The notes below the pieces were generated by a model. It was not told the DNA's origin and searched no databases. It worked only from the letters and a program-made list of their open reading frames with translations. This document shows, in pieces, positions 33,736-42,287 of a DNA stretch of 64,000 nt. Each line of letters begins with the position of its first letter. Position 1 is the first letter of the stretch. The translations under genes were made by a program, and so were the position numbers. This DNA comes from an uncultured Paracoccaceae bacterium (GTDB lineage: Bacteria; Pseudomonadota; Alphaproteobacteria; Rhodobacterales; Rhodobacteraceae): the NCBI GenBank assembly GCA_937872465.1, contig CALMSR010000072.1, positions 16,274-80,273 of the forward strand, in the 5' to 3' direction.

Positions 33736-34005
33736 ATGGCACATAAGAAAGCAGGCGGCTCGTCCCGCAACGGCCGCGATACCGCCGGGCGGCGGCTCGG
33801 CGTCAAGAAGTTCGGCGGCGAATCCGTGATCCCGGGCAATATCCTGATCCGCCAGCGCGGCACCAGATGGTGGCCGGGCACCGGCGTCGGCCTCGGCCGC
33901 GACCATACGATCTTCGCGACCGCCACCGGCCAGGTGAGCTTCCGCAAGGGCTTCAAGGGCCGGACCTTCGTCTCGGTCCTGCCGCCGGTCGAAGCCGCGG
34001 AATAG
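33736..34005 (+). CDS. rpmA: 50S ribosomal protein L27
   Basis: 89 residues beginning MAHKKAGGSSRNGRDTAGRRLGVKKFGGE, the invariant N-terminus of bL27 that reaches the peptidyl transferase centre. There is no extra leader peptide to be cleaved as in Firmicutes. AAGGAGAGA precedes the start. It is second in the rplU-rpmA operon. Confidence 0.98.
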   Translation: MAHKKAGGSSRNGRDTAGRRLGVKKFGGESVIPGNILIRQRGTRWWPGTGVGLGRDHTIFATATGQVSFRKGFKGRTFVSVLPPVEAAE

Positions 34006-34082
34006 CCGCTTCTCCCAAGGATCTTCGCGGGAGGCCGGCGGCGACGCCGGCCTTTCGGCTTTTCTCAGCGGGAGTTTCGGCC

Positions 34083-34625
34083 ATGTCCGGAGCCGTTCAG
34101 CCTCAGCCCGAACTGCGAACGCCGCGCCTGCGGCTGCGCCCCCTGCGCCGGGCCGATGCCGGCCTGATCGAGCTCTATGCCAGTGACGCCAAGGTGGCGC
34201 GCATGACCGCGCGCATCCCGCATCCCTATCCGCCCGGAACCGCGGAGACCGTGGTGGAGCGCGCGATCGCCCGGAGCGGGCCGGGAACGATCTGGGCGAT
34301 CGATGCCGGCGAGGATGCCGAGAACGGGCTGATCGGGCTGATCGAGCTCGAGGCGACCGGTCCCGGCCGCGCCGATCTCGGCTATTGGGTGGCGCCGGCC
34401 TTCTGGAACACCGGCTATGCCAGCGAGGCCGTCGAGGCGGTCGTGCGGCACGCCCGGGACGCCGGGCTGCAGGAACTGACCGCATCGGTCTTCCAGGAGA
34501 ACGCCGCTTCGGTGAAGGTGCTCCTGCGCGCGGGCTTCACCTATCTCGGCGACGGCGAGAAGCATTCCGTCGCCCGGGCCGCGATGGTGCCGACCTTCCG
34601 CTACCACAGGATGCTGGCCGGATGA
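34083..34625 (+). CDS. GNAT-family N-acetyltransferase (RimJ-like)
   Basis: 180 residues with the RimJ/RimL-type layout: LRTPRLRLRPLRRADAGLIELYASDAKV at the N-terminus, GYWVAPAFWNTGYASEAVEAVVRHARDAGL around the acetyl-CoA loop, and FQENAASVKVLLRAGFTYLGDG near the end. The CoA pyrophosphate loop has N-T-G-Y-A in place of the usual Q/R-G-x-G-x-G/A, a common RimJ-group variant. The substrate is unknown. It sits 77 bases after rpmA, a location often occupied by such a gene in Rhodobacterales. Confidence 0.85.
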   Translation: MSGAVQPQPELRTPRLRLRPLRRADAGLIELYASDAKVARMTARIPHPYPPGTAETVVERAIARSGPGTIWAIDAGEDAENGLIGLIELEATGPGRADLGYWVAPAFWNTGYASEAVEAVVRHARDAGLQELTASVFQENAASVKVLLRAGFTYLGDGEKHSVARAAMVPTFRYHRMLAG

Positions 34626-34717
34626 CGCGACATCGGGGTGATCGCTTCGGGACGTCGCCCGAAATCGTCCGATGGCGCCGCCTTCCCTTCGCGGATTTGG
34701 CAGGTGACAAAGCCGCG

Positions 34718-34744
34718 CGCGCCTGCCTGCCCCCGGCAGGCGCG
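34718..34744 (+). terminator. GC-rich hairpin after the rplU-rpmA-GNAT run
   Basis: A perfect 10-bp stem CGCGCCTGCC / GGCAGGCGCG with a 7-base loop, 92 bases after the GNAT stop. No T-run follows. The 316-base gap from 34626 to 34941 holds this hairpin and the REP-like palindrome at 34837-34875; no gene is seen in it. Confidence 0.45.
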
Positions 34745-34836
34745 ACAAGCGCGCCCGCCAGGCACGCGCGCACGGATTACCCACCGCTGGTGGAACACGA
34801 CCCCCCTCGGCCTCCGCGCTCGCGCGCTCCGGCCGA

Positions 34837-34875
34837 CGAACCGGCGCGAGGCAGTGCCTCGCTGTCGCCGGTTCG
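34837..34875. repeat. REP-like nested palindrome, copy A
   Basis: Outer arms CGAACCGGCG / CGCCGGTTCG enclose inner arms GAGGCA / TGCCTC around a single-base centre. A closely similar element with compensating changes lies at 60185-60221. Both are intergenic and about 60 bases of flanking sequence (for example GGCCG upstream, GGTTCGGG downstream) also match, so this is a dispersed extragenic palindrome family. Confidence 0.65.
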
Positions 34876-34941
34876 GGGCGCCTCTGATCTGGTCGATACA
34901 CCCAGAGTTCGCGCAAGTTCCCGCAAAGCAAAGCAAATCCG

Positions 34942-35979
34942 ATGAAGTTCCTCGATCTCGCGCGCATCCAGATCCGCTCCGGCGCCGGGGGCAACGGCTG
35001 CATCAGCTTCCGGCGCGAGAAGTTCATCGAGTTCGGCGGCCCGGACGGCGGCGACGGCGGCAAGGGCGGGGACGTCTGGGCCGAGGCGGTCGACGGGCTG
35101 AACACCCTGATCGACTACCGCTACCGGCAGCATTTCTTCGCGAAGAACGGCCAGGGCGGCTCCGGGCGCCAGCGCACCGGCAGGAGCGCGGAGGACGTGG
35201 TGCTGCGGGTGCCGGTGGGCACCGAGATCCTCGACGAGGACCAGGAGACGGTGATCGCCGACCTGACGCTTCCCGGCCAGCGCGTGCTCCTCGCCCGCGG
35301 CGGCAACGGCGGCTGGGGCAACCTGCGCTTCAAGTCCTCCACCAACCAGGCGCCGCGCAACGCCAATCCCGGCCAGGAGGGGGTGGAGCGCACCCTCTGG
35401 CTGCGGCTGAAGCTGATCGCCGACGCGGGCCTCGTCGGCCTGCCCAATGCGGGCAAGTCGACGTTCCTCGCCGCCTGCTCGAACGCGCGGCCCAAGGTGG
35501 CGGATTACCCCTTCACCACCCTGCATCCGAATCTCGGGGTGGTGGGAATCGACGAGGCGGAGTTCGTGCTGGCCGATATTCCCGGCCTGATCGAGGGCGC
35601 CCACGAGGGCAGGGGGCTCGGGGACGCCTTCCTCGGCCATGTGGAGCGCTGCGCCGTGCTCCTGCACCTGGTCGATGCGACCTCGCAGGACGTGGCCGAG
35701 GACTACCGCGTGGTGCTGCACGAGCTGGAGGCCTATGGCGCAGGCCTCGCGGCGAAGCCGCGCATCGTCGCCCTGAACAAGATCGACGCGCTGGCCGAGG
35801 CGGCGGTCGAGGCGGCGGCGGTGGCGCTCGCCGCCGCGGCGGGTGGCCCGGTCTGGCGCGTCTCCGGGGCGACCGGCGCCGGGGTCGCGCCGGTGCTGCG
35901 CGCCCTGCGTGGGGCGGTTCTCGCCGCGCGCGCCGTCGAGCCCGGGCGCGAGGAGGCCTCCGTGCCATGGCGGCCCTGA
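34942..35979 (+). CDS. obgE: GTPase ObgE/CgtA
   Basis: 345 residues. The N-terminal Obg fold is glycine-rich (RSGAGGNGCISFRREKFIEFGGPDGGDGGKGGDVW), and the G domain has GLPNAGKST (G1), DIPGLIEGA (G3) and NKID (G4). It is a ribosome-assembly GTPase of the 50S subunit. The long acidic C-terminal tail seen in some species is absent. It is followed by proB with a 13-base overlap; rplU-rpmA-obgE-proB-proA is a well-known alpha-proteobacterial order. Confidence 0.97.
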   Translation: MKFLDLARIQIRSGAGGNGCISFRREKFIEFGGPDGGDGGKGGDVWAEAVDGLNTLIDYRYRQHFFAKNGQGGSGRQRTGRSAEDVVLRVPVGTEILDEDQETVIADLTLPGQRVLLARGGNGGWGNLRFKSSTNQAPRNANPGQEGVERTLWLRLKLIADAGLVGLPNAGKSTFLAACSNARPKVADYPFTTLHPNLGVVGIDEAEFVLADIPGLIEGAHEGRGLGDAFLGHVERCAVLLHLVDATSQDVAEDYRVVLHELEAYGAGLAAKPRIVALNKIDALAEAAVEAAAVALAAAAGGPVWRVSGATGAGVAPVLRALRGAVLAARAVEPGREEASVPWRP

Positions 35980-37091
35980 GTTCGCGGCAGCGGCTCGACG
36001 CCGCCCGGCGCCTCGTGGTCAAGATCGGCTCGGCGCTGCTCGTCGCGGCCGACAGCGGGCGGCTGCGCCTCGACTGGCTGCAGGGGCTCGCGACGGACGT
36101 GGCGGGGCTGCGCGCCGGGGGCAAGGACGTCGTCATCGTCTCCTCGGGCTCGATCGCGCTCGGGCGCCGGGTGCTCGGCCTGCCCGTGGGGCCGCTCTCG
36201 CTCGAACAGAGCCAAGCGGCGGCGGCGGTCGGCCAGATCCGGCTCGCCCAGGCCTATGAGAGCGTGCTCTCGCCGCACGGGATCACCACCGCGCAGGTCC
36301 TGCTCACCCTGGAGGATACCGAGAACCGCCGCCGCTACCTCAATTCGCGCCGCACGCTCACCGCGCTGCTCGAGCTCGGGGTGGTGCCCATCGTCAACGA
36401 GAACGACACCGTCGCCACCGACGAGATCCGCTACGGCGACAACGACCGGCTCGCCTCGCAGGTGGCCAGCATGGCGGGGGCCGACGTGCTGCTCCTGCTC
36501 TCCGACGTCGACGGGCTCTATACCGCCGACCCGCGCAGCGCGGCCTCGGCCGAGCGGCTCGAGAGCGTGGCCGCGGTCACGCCGCAGATCGAGGCCATGG
36601 CGGGCGGGGTCGGCTCGGCGCTCTCCAGCGGCGGCATGAAGACCAAGCTCATGGCGGCCAAGGCGGCGATGCGCGCCGGCTGCGCCATGGCGATCAGCCG
36701 CGGCGCGGTGGAGCGCCCCCTGACCGCGCTCGCGGAGGGCGCGCCCTGCACCTGGTTCGAGCCCGACGGCGATCCCCATGTCGCGCGCAAGCGCTGGATC
36801 TCGGGCATGAAGCCGAAGGGCCGGCTGACGGTCGATGCCGGCGCGGTGGCGGCACTCTTGCGCGGCAAGTCGCTGCTTCCTGCCGGCGTCACCGCCGTCG
36901 CCGGAAGCTTCTCGCGCGGCGACCCGGTGGAGATCGCCGGGCCGGACGGAACGGTGGTGGCGCGGGCGCTGGCAGGCTACGATGGCCGCGAGGCCGCGCT
37001 CATCAAGGGGCACCGCTCCGACCGGATCGCGGAACTGCTGGGCCACCAGGGCCGCGCCGCGATCGTGCACCGCGACGACATGGCCTTCTGA
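35967..37091 (+). CDS. proB: Glutamate 5-kinase
   Basis: 374 residues: an amino-acid-kinase domain (RRLVVKIGSALLV; VSSGSIALGRRVLGLP; VNENDTVATDEIRYGDNDRLASQVA) and a C-terminal PUA domain (LTVDAGAVAALLRGKSLLPAGVTAVAGSFSRGD). It makes glutamyl-5-phosphate, the first step of proline synthesis, and is normally feedback-inhibited by proline. The start at 35967 lies inside the end of obgE, and proA follows after 13 bases. Confidence 0.96.
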   Translation: MAALSSRQRLDAARRLVVKIGSALLVAADSGRLRLDWLQGLATDVAGLRAGGKDVVIVSSGSIALGRRVLGLPVGPLSLEQSQAAAAVGQIRLAQAYESVLSPHGITTAQVLLTLEDTENRRRYLNSRRTLTALLELGVVPIVNENDTVATDEIRYGDNDRLASQVASMAGADVLLLLSDVDGLYTADPRSAASAERLESVAAVTPQIEAMAGGVGSALSSGGMKTKLMAAKAAMRAGCAMAISRGAVERPLTALAEGAPCTWFEPDGDPHVARKRWISGMKPKGRLTVDAGAVAALLRGKSLLPAGVTAVAGSFSRGDPVEIAGPDGTVVARALAGYDGREAALIKGHRSDRIAELLGHQGRAAIVHRDDMAF

Positions 37092-37104
37092 CGGGACGCA
37101 AGCG

Positions 37105-38370
37105 ATGGACATGACCACCGACATCGAGGCGCTGATGCAGGGGATCGGGCTCGCCGCGAGGGAAGCCTCGACCGCGCTCGCCACGGCCCCCTCGGCGCAG
37201 AAGGCCGCGGCCCTCGTCGCCGCGGCCGATGCCATCGCCACGCGGGCCGGCACGATCCTCGCGGCGAATGCCGCCGACATGGAGGCCGCCCGCGCCAAGG
37301 GCATCGGCTCGGCGATGCTCGACCGGCTGCTGCTGACCGAGGCGCGCATCGCCGGCATGGTCGACGGGCTGCGCTCGATCGCCGCCCAGCCCGATCCGGT
37401 GGGGCAGGTCATGGCGGAATGGGACCGGCCCTCGGGGCTGCACATCCGGCGGGTGCGCACGCCGATCGGGGTGATCGGCGTGATCTTCGAGAGCCGCCCC
37501 AATGTCACGGCGGACGCCGGCGCGCTCTGCCTGAAGGCGGGCAATGCCGCGATCCTGCGCGGCGGCTCGGAGAGCATCGACTCGACGCGGGCGATCCACG
37601 CCGCGCTGGTCGAGGGCCTGCGCGCCGCCGGCCTGCCCGAGACCGCGATCCAGATCGTGCCGACCACCGACCGCGCGGCGGTGGGGGCGATGCTGACCAT
37701 GACCGATTGCATCGACGTGATCGTGCCGCGCGGCGGCAAGGGCCTGGTGGCGCGGGTCCAGGCCGAGGCCCGGGTGCCGGTCTTCGCCCATCTCGAAGGC
37801 ATCGTGCATATCTATGTCGACCGCGCCGCCGACCTCGCCAAGGCCGGCCGGGTGATCTTGAACGCCAAGACCCGGCGCACCGGCATCTGCGGCGCCGTGG
37901 AATGCCTGCTGATCGACCGGGCCTTCTTCGAGGCCGAGGGCGCGCCCTTCCTCGAGCAGCTGGTCGAGGCCGGCGTCGAGGTGCGCGGCGACGGCGACCT
38001 GATCGGCCTTCCGGGCATCGTGCCGGCGGGCGAGGACGACTGGGGCCGGGAATACCTCGACATGATCCTCGCCGCGCGGCTGGTCGAGGGCGTCGAGGGC
38101 GCGATCGCGCATATCCGCCGCTACGGCTCGCAGCATACCGATTGCATCATCACCGAGGACGATGCCGCGGCGGCGCGCTTCTTCGCCGGGCTCGACAGCG
38201 CCATCCTGATGCGCAACGCCTCGACCCAGTTCGCCGACGGCGGCGAATTCGGCATGGGGGCGGAGATCGGCATCGCCACCGGCAAGCTCCACGCCCGCGG
38301 ACCCGTGGGCGCCGAGCAGCTCACAAGCTTCAAGTACCTCGTCGAAGGGGACGGGACGATCCGCCCGTGA
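37105..38370 (+). CDS. proA: Glutamate-5-semialdehyde dehydrogenase
   Basis: 421 residues of the aldehyde dehydrogenase superfamily. The catalytic cysteine is in KTRRTGICGAVECLL, and RRVRTPIGVIGVIFESRPNVTADAGALCLKAGNA is the family signature. It reduces glutamyl-5-phosphate to glutamate-5-semialdehyde with NADPH. It is the last gene of the rightward block; a convergent gene ends 17 bases beyond its stop. Confidence 0.96.
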   Translation: MDMTTDIEALMQGIGLAAREASTALATAPSAQKAAALVAAADAIATRAGTILAANAADMEAARAKGIGSAMLDRLLLTEARIAGMVDGLRSIAAQPDPVGQVMAEWDRPSGLHIRRVRTPIGVIGVIFESRPNVTADAGALCLKAGNAAILRGGSESIDSTRAIHAALVEGLRAAGLPETAIQIVPTTDRAAVGAMLTMTDCIDVIVPRGGKGLVARVQAEARVPVFAHLEGIVHIYVDRAADLAKAGRVILNAKTRRTGICGAVECLLIDRAFFEAEGAPFLEQLVEAGVEVRGDGDLIGLPGIVPAGEDDWGREYLDMILAARLVEGVEGAIAHIRRYGSQHTDCIITEDDAAAARFFAGLDSAILMRNASTQFADGGEFGMGAEIGIATGKLHARGPVGAEQLTSFKYLVEGDGTIRP

Positions 38371-38386
38371 CCGGGCGGAGGCCGCG

Positions 38387-38944
38387 TCAGCCGCGCCAGC
38401 TCCGCACCGGACCGCAATCCATGTGCACGAAGTTCGAGCCGTTGTAGATCCCGACGCCGCCGCCGCCGCAGGCGAAGGCCGCCTTGGAGATGTGACCCAC
38501 GCTGCGGCTCTTGAGGCGCACGTCGGCGGCCATGGCGCGCATGTGGAAGGAATTGCTGGCCGCACCCCTGAGCATGCGGTTGGTCCTGGCGGTCCGGAAG
38601 CCCGAGATCAGCAGATAGGGCTCGGTCGTATCCATCAGCTGCAGCGTTGCCGCGAGGATGTCGAGGTTGCGCGGATCGTATTTCATGGCCTTGTTCTCGC
38701 GCCAGTCGCGCATGAAATACGTGACCTCGTTCAGCACTTCGGGGATGTACTTCCCGTCGACATAATAGATCGTGTCGATGGATTCGCCCGTGCGCTGGGA
38801 ATACATCCGGACTCGCCGAATGTCTCCCGACCGCTTCAGGAAGCCCGGTGCCCTGGCATAGACCGGTGCCGCGGCGACCGCTCCCAGGGTCGCAAACATC
38901 CCGAGTACCGCCCGCCGAGACGGGCGCGTATTACCGTTTTCCAT
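38387..38944 (-). CDS. DUF882/M15-like murein endopeptidase (YcbK/MepK type)
   Basis: 185 residues with an N-terminal twin-arginine-like export signal (RPSRRAVLGMFATLGAVAAAPVYA). The DUF882 domain holds the zinc-ligand pattern of the LAS peptidases: SFHMRAMAADV gives the His and Asp, NFVHMDCG the last His. E. coli MepK of this family cleaves meso-DAP cross-links made by L,D-transpeptidases. Here the gene faces an L,D-transpeptidase gene across 238 bases, the same functional pairing as E. coli ycbK/ycbB. The substrate call is from family and context. Confidence 0.85.
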   Translation of the reverse strand: MENGNTRPSRRAVLGMFATLGAVAAAPVYARAPGFLKRSGDIRRVRMYSQRTGESIDTIYYVDGKYIPEVLNEVTYFMRDWRENKAMKYDPRNLDILAATLQLMDTTEPYLLISGFRTARTNRMLRGAASNSFHMRAMAADVRLKSRSVGHISKAAFACGGGGVGIYNGSNFVHMDCGPVRSWRG

Positions 38945-39077
38945 GATTTCACTGCCTCAGTTTCTGCTCGATGAGCGACTTTTTGCTGCGCTCCTGTCAT
39001 CGTGATGCCACATCCGGTCGCGTTTTCCAAGTCCCTATCGAGCGGCGTCCCTCGGCGGCGACCATTCGCCGAATCGG

Positions 39078-39092
39078 TTAACGCGGCGTTAG
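39078..39092 (+). promoter_or_regulatory. Candidate CtrA-binding site
   Basis: TTAA-N7-TTAG (39078-39092) is one base from the alpha-proteobacterial CtrA consensus TTAA-N7-TTAA. It lies about 95 bases upstream of the L,D-transpeptidase start in the divergent control region. CtrA commonly governs envelope and division genes in this order, but a single near-match in 240 bases is weak evidence. Confidence 0.3.
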
Positions 39093-39182
39093 CGCGAGGC
39101 GCCGGAACCGGCGGCGAAGCTTGTTTTCATGGGGCGCGCGCGGTAAGTTTCCGGTAACGAGCGACACGAAAAAGAGGCAGGC

Positions 39183-40865
39183 ATGGATCTCAGCGGACAT
39201 ATTCGCGCGGCATCGTCGATTCTGGTCCTCGGCGCGGCCCTGGCCGCGGCGCCGGTCTCCGCCGAGCAGGGATCCGTCCCGGCGCCGACGGCGGCGGCCC
39301 CCCTGCCGGCCGCGGCCGCGCTCGCGCCCGGTGCCGAGGCCTTCCGCCGCGATCTCGCGGCCGAGACCGCGGCGCTCGCCGCGCCGACCCGGGACGCCAT
39401 CGAGGGCTTCTTCGCCGCCCGCGGCTATGCGCCCTTCTGGTCCGAGCCGGGCTCGGGCCGCGCCGAGGCGCTCGTCGCCGCGATCGCCGACAGCCCCGCC
39501 CAGGGCCTGCCCGCGCGGGGCTACGACCTGCCCGGGGTCGAGGCGGCGCTCGCCTCCGGCCAGCCGGAAGACCGGGCCGGTGCCGAGGTCGCGGCCACGC
39601 TCGCCTATCTCGCCTTCGCCGGCGATCTCTCGGGCGGCGTGGTGCGGCCCCGCGACATCGACCCGGAGATCGACCTCCGGCCGAAGCGCCCCGCGCCCGC
39701 GGCGCTTCTGGCGCTGCTCGAAACGGAGCCGCTGCCGCAGGTCCTGCAGGGGCTGGAGCCCTCCGGCAGCGAATACCGCGTGCTCATCGCCGAGAAGGCC
39801 CGTCTGGAAGGGCTGATCGCAAGCGACGCCTGGGGGGCGGGCGTCCCCGAGGGCCCGACGCTCCATGTCGGCGAGAGCGGCCCGCGCATCGCCGATCTGC
39901 GCGCCCGGCTGGGAAGGATGGGATATGCCGCCCCGGCGGGAGCCGGCGGCGATGCCGCCTTCGATTCCGGGCTTCAGGCGGCGGTGGAGGCCTTCCAGCG
40001 CGACAACGGGCTGATCGACGATGGCGCAGCCGGCGCACGCACGCTCTCCGCGATCAACGCCGGGCCGGAGAAGCGCCTCTCGCAGGTGCTGGTCAATCTC
40101 GAACGGCTGCGCTGGCAGGACGGCGATCCGGGTGCGCGCTACTTCCGGGTCAATATCCCCGATTTCTCCGTGACCCTGCGCGACCAGGGCGCGGTCCTCT
40201 GGCAGAGCCGCGTGGTCGTCGGCGAGCAGAAGACCCGCACTGCGGAATTCTCCGACGTGATGACCTACATGGTTGTCAATCCGACCTGGCATATCCCGGA
40301 TTCGATCGCCGTCCGCAGCTTCCTGCCCAAGCTCCAGCGCGATCCGAGCGTGCTCCAGCGGCAGAACATCCGCCTGCTCACCCGCGGCGGCACCGAGATC
40401 AATCCGGCGCTGGTGGATTTCACCCAGTATACCCCCGAGAACTTCCCCTTCCGCATCAAGCAGCGTCCCGACACGGACAATGCGCTCGGCAAGGTCAAGT
40501 TCATCTTCCCCAACAACCACTCGATCTACATGCACGACACGCCGCATCGCGAGCTCTTCGCCCGCGACGCGCGGGCCTTCTCCAACGGCTGCATCCGGCT
40601 GGAGAAGCCGGTCGAGCTCGCGGAGGTGCTGCTCGGGGCGCAGGGCACGGCCGATCCCGCGGCCACCTTCGACGGCCTGCTGGCGGGAGGCAAGGAGCGG
40701 CGGGTGGATCTCGACCGCCCGATCCCGGTGCATATCGAATACCGCACGGTCTTCGTCGACGAGGCCGGCACGGTGCGCTACCGCGCCGACATCTACGGCC
40801 GCGATGCCGAGGTCTTCCGGGCGCTTCAGGCCGCCGGGGTGGCGCTGCCCGCCGCCCAGGGCTGA
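39183..40865 (+). CDS. L,D-transpeptidase of the YcbB/LdtD type
   Basis: 560 residues: signal peptide (ILVLGAALAAAPVSA), an Ala/Pro-rich linker, an N-terminal scaffold domain, a peptidoglycan-binding domain (LHVGESGPRIADLRARLGRMGY ... AVEAFQRDNGLIDDGAAGARTLSAIN) and the YkuD catalytic domain. The active-site motif is H-x-n-SNGCIRL with nucleophile C470. It forms 3-3 cross-links in peptidoglycan or attaches proteins to it. The N-scaffold, PG-binding and YkuD order is that of E. coli LdtD. It is divergent from a MepK-like endopeptidase gene and 21 bases upstream of lpxD, so envelope functions cluster here. Confidence 0.92.
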   Translation: MDLSGHIRAASSILVLGAALAAAPVSAEQGSVPAPTAAAPLPAAAALAPGAEAFRRDLAAETAALAAPTRDAIEGFFAARGYAPFWSEPGSGRAEALVAAIADSPAQGLPARGYDLPGVEAALASGQPEDRAGAEVAATLAYLAFAGDLSGGVVRPRDIDPEIDLRPKRPAPAALLALLETEPLPQVLQGLEPSGSEYRVLIAEKARLEGLIASDAWGAGVPEGPTLHVGESGPRIADLRARLGRMGYAAPAGAGGDAAFDSGLQAAVEAFQRDNGLIDDGAAGARTLSAINAGPEKRLSQVLVNLERLRWQDGDPGARYFRVNIPDFSVTLRDQGAVLWQSRVVVGEQKTRTAEFSDVMTYMVVNPTWHIPDSIAVRSFLPKLQRDPSVLQRQNIRLLTRGGTEINPALVDFTQYTPENFPFRIKQRPDTDNALGKVKFIFPNNHSIYMHDTPHRELFARDARAFSNGCIRLEKPVELAEVLLGAQGTADPAATFDGLLAGGKERRVDLDRPIPVHIEYRTVFVDEAGTVRYRADIYGRDAEVFRALQAAGVALPAAQG

Positions 40866-40886
40866 TCGCCCGGTGGGGGGAGCAGC

Positions 40887-41972
40887 ATGATCACCGTCGC
40901 GGAACTCGCGCGGGCGCTCGACGCCGAGGCGGTCGGCGAGACCACGCTCCGCATCGCGGGCGTGGCGGAACCCTCGGTTGCGGGGCCCGACCAGGTCGCG
41001 CTCGCCATGCAGCCCGAATTCGCCGCCGGCCTCGCGGAGGGCAGCGCCGGAGCGGCGATCCTCTGGCAGGGGGCGGACTGGCGCGCGCTGGGGCTCAGGG
41101 CGGCGATCTTCGCGCCGCGCCCGCGCTACGTGCTCGCCGGCGTGACCCGCGTCTTCGACCATCCGCTCGACCTCGCGCCCGGCATCCATCCCGGCGCGAT
41201 CATCGACCCCGAGGCGGAGATCGGCCCCGGCTGTTCCATCGGCCCCTTCGTCGTCGTCGGTGCCCGCGCCCGGATCGGCGCCGGGGCGCGCATCTTCCCG
41301 CATGTCACCATCGGTGCCGATGCCGAGATCGGTCCCGACGCCCTCCTGCATGCCGGCGTCCGCATCGGCGCCCGGGTCCGCATCGGCGCGCGCTTCATCG
41401 CCCAGCCCAATGCGGTGATCGGCGGCGACGGCTTCTCCTTCGTCACGCCCACCCCGGGCCATGTGGAGGAAGCGCGGGCGACCGGCGCCGTCACCGCGGC
41501 GAGGCAGGACGAATACGTGCGGATCAATTCGCTCGGCAGCGTGCGGCTCGGCGACGACGTGGAGGTCGGGGCCAACAGCTGCATCGACCGCGGCACCGTG
41601 GCCGACACCCGGGTCGGCGACGGCACCAAGATCGACAACCAGGTCCAGATCGGCCACAACGTGCGCATCGGCCGCACCTGCCTGATCTGCGGCCATGTCG
41701 GGATCGCCGGCTCGGTCGATATCGGCGACCGCGTGGTCCTCGCCGGCAAGGTCGGCATCGCCGACCATGTCAACATCGGATCCAACGTGGTCGTCGCGGG
41801 GGGGTCCGGGGTGGCGAGCAACATTCCGGACAACCGGATCATGATGGGCTCGCCCGCGGTACGCATGGATCTCAATGTGGAGATGTACAAGGCGCTGCGC
41901 CGCCTGCCGCGGCTCATGGCGCGCCTCGAAGCCGCGCAAAAACCGGTTTCCAATCCCGACGCGAGCGATTAG
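40887..41972 (+). CDS. lpxD: UDP-3-O-(3-hydroxyacyl)glucosamine N-acyltransferase
   Basis: 361 residues: an N-terminal uridine-binding domain (MITVAELARALDAEAVGETTLRIAGVAEPSVAGPDQVALAMQPEF) and a left-handed beta-helix of hexapeptide repeats (IDPEAEIGPGCSIGPFVVVGARARIGAGARIFPHVTIGA). The catalytic His is in NQVQIGHNVRIG. It adds the second 3-hydroxyacyl chain of lipid A. Instead of the usual bamA-skp-fabZ-lpxA-lpxB neighbours it is followed by a dedicated acyl carrier protein and ketosynthase, an unusual cassette. GGGGGGAG lies upstream of the start. Confidence 0.93.
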   Translation: MITVAELARALDAEAVGETTLRIAGVAEPSVAGPDQVALAMQPEFAAGLAEGSAGAAILWQGADWRALGLRAAIFAPRPRYVLAGVTRVFDHPLDLAPGIHPGAIIDPEAEIGPGCSIGPFVVVGARARIGAGARIFPHVTIGADAEIGPDALLHAGVRIGARVRIGARFIAQPNAVIGGDGFSFVTPTPGHVEEARATGAVTAARQDEYVRINSLGSVRLGDDVEVGANSCIDRGTVADTRVGDGTKIDNQVQIGHNVRIGRTCLICGHVGIAGSVDIGDRVVLAGKVGIADHVNIGSNVVVAGGSGVASNIPDNRIMMGSPAVRMDLNVEMYKALRRLPRLMARLEAAQKPVSNPDASD

Positions 41973-42004
41973 ACCTGCGCAGCACGACGACCGATGGAGG
42001 GCAC

Positions 42005-42280
42005 ATGTCCGACACAGTCCAGGACAATGTGAGGGACAGGATGGTCGCGATCCTCGCGGAGCAGGCCGTGCTGGAGCCCGGCGACATCCGCATGGACGCG
42101 ACGCTCGAGGATCTGGGCATCGATTCGCTCGGCCTCGTCGAGGCGATCTTCGCCATCGAGGAAGCCTTCGAGGTCCAGGTGCCGTTCAACGCGAACGAGC
42201 CCGCGGAATCCGAATTCGACATCAGCACCGTGGCGAGCATGGTGCAGGCGGTTGAAAACCTGATCGCGGCGCAGAAGTAG
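42005..42280 (+). CDS. Acyl carrier protein (secondary)
   Basis: 91 residues with the 4'-phosphopantetheine attachment serine S41 in DLGIDSLGLVEAIFAIEEAFEVQVPFNANE. It is distinct from a housekeeping AcpP (the segment after the serine is not the AcpP one) and resembles the specialised ACPs, such as AcpXL or NodF types, that feed one pathway. It lies 32 bases after lpxD and 7 bases before a ketosynthase gene, so it probably carries a particular 3-hydroxyacyl chain for lipid A or another envelope lipid; that is inference. Confidence 0.88.
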   Translation: MSDTVQDNVRDRMVAILAEQAVLEPGDIRMDATLEDLGIDSLGLVEAIFAIEEAFEVQVPFNANEPAESEFDISTVASMVQAVENLIAAQK

Positions 42281-42287
42281 CCGAGGC

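Noticed and set aside
35967..37091. Start of proB at an upstream ATG in the obgE region
   Set aside because: The long frame upstream is antisense-like in composition and out of step with the ProB N-terminus; the ATG at 35967 gives the normal kinase start.
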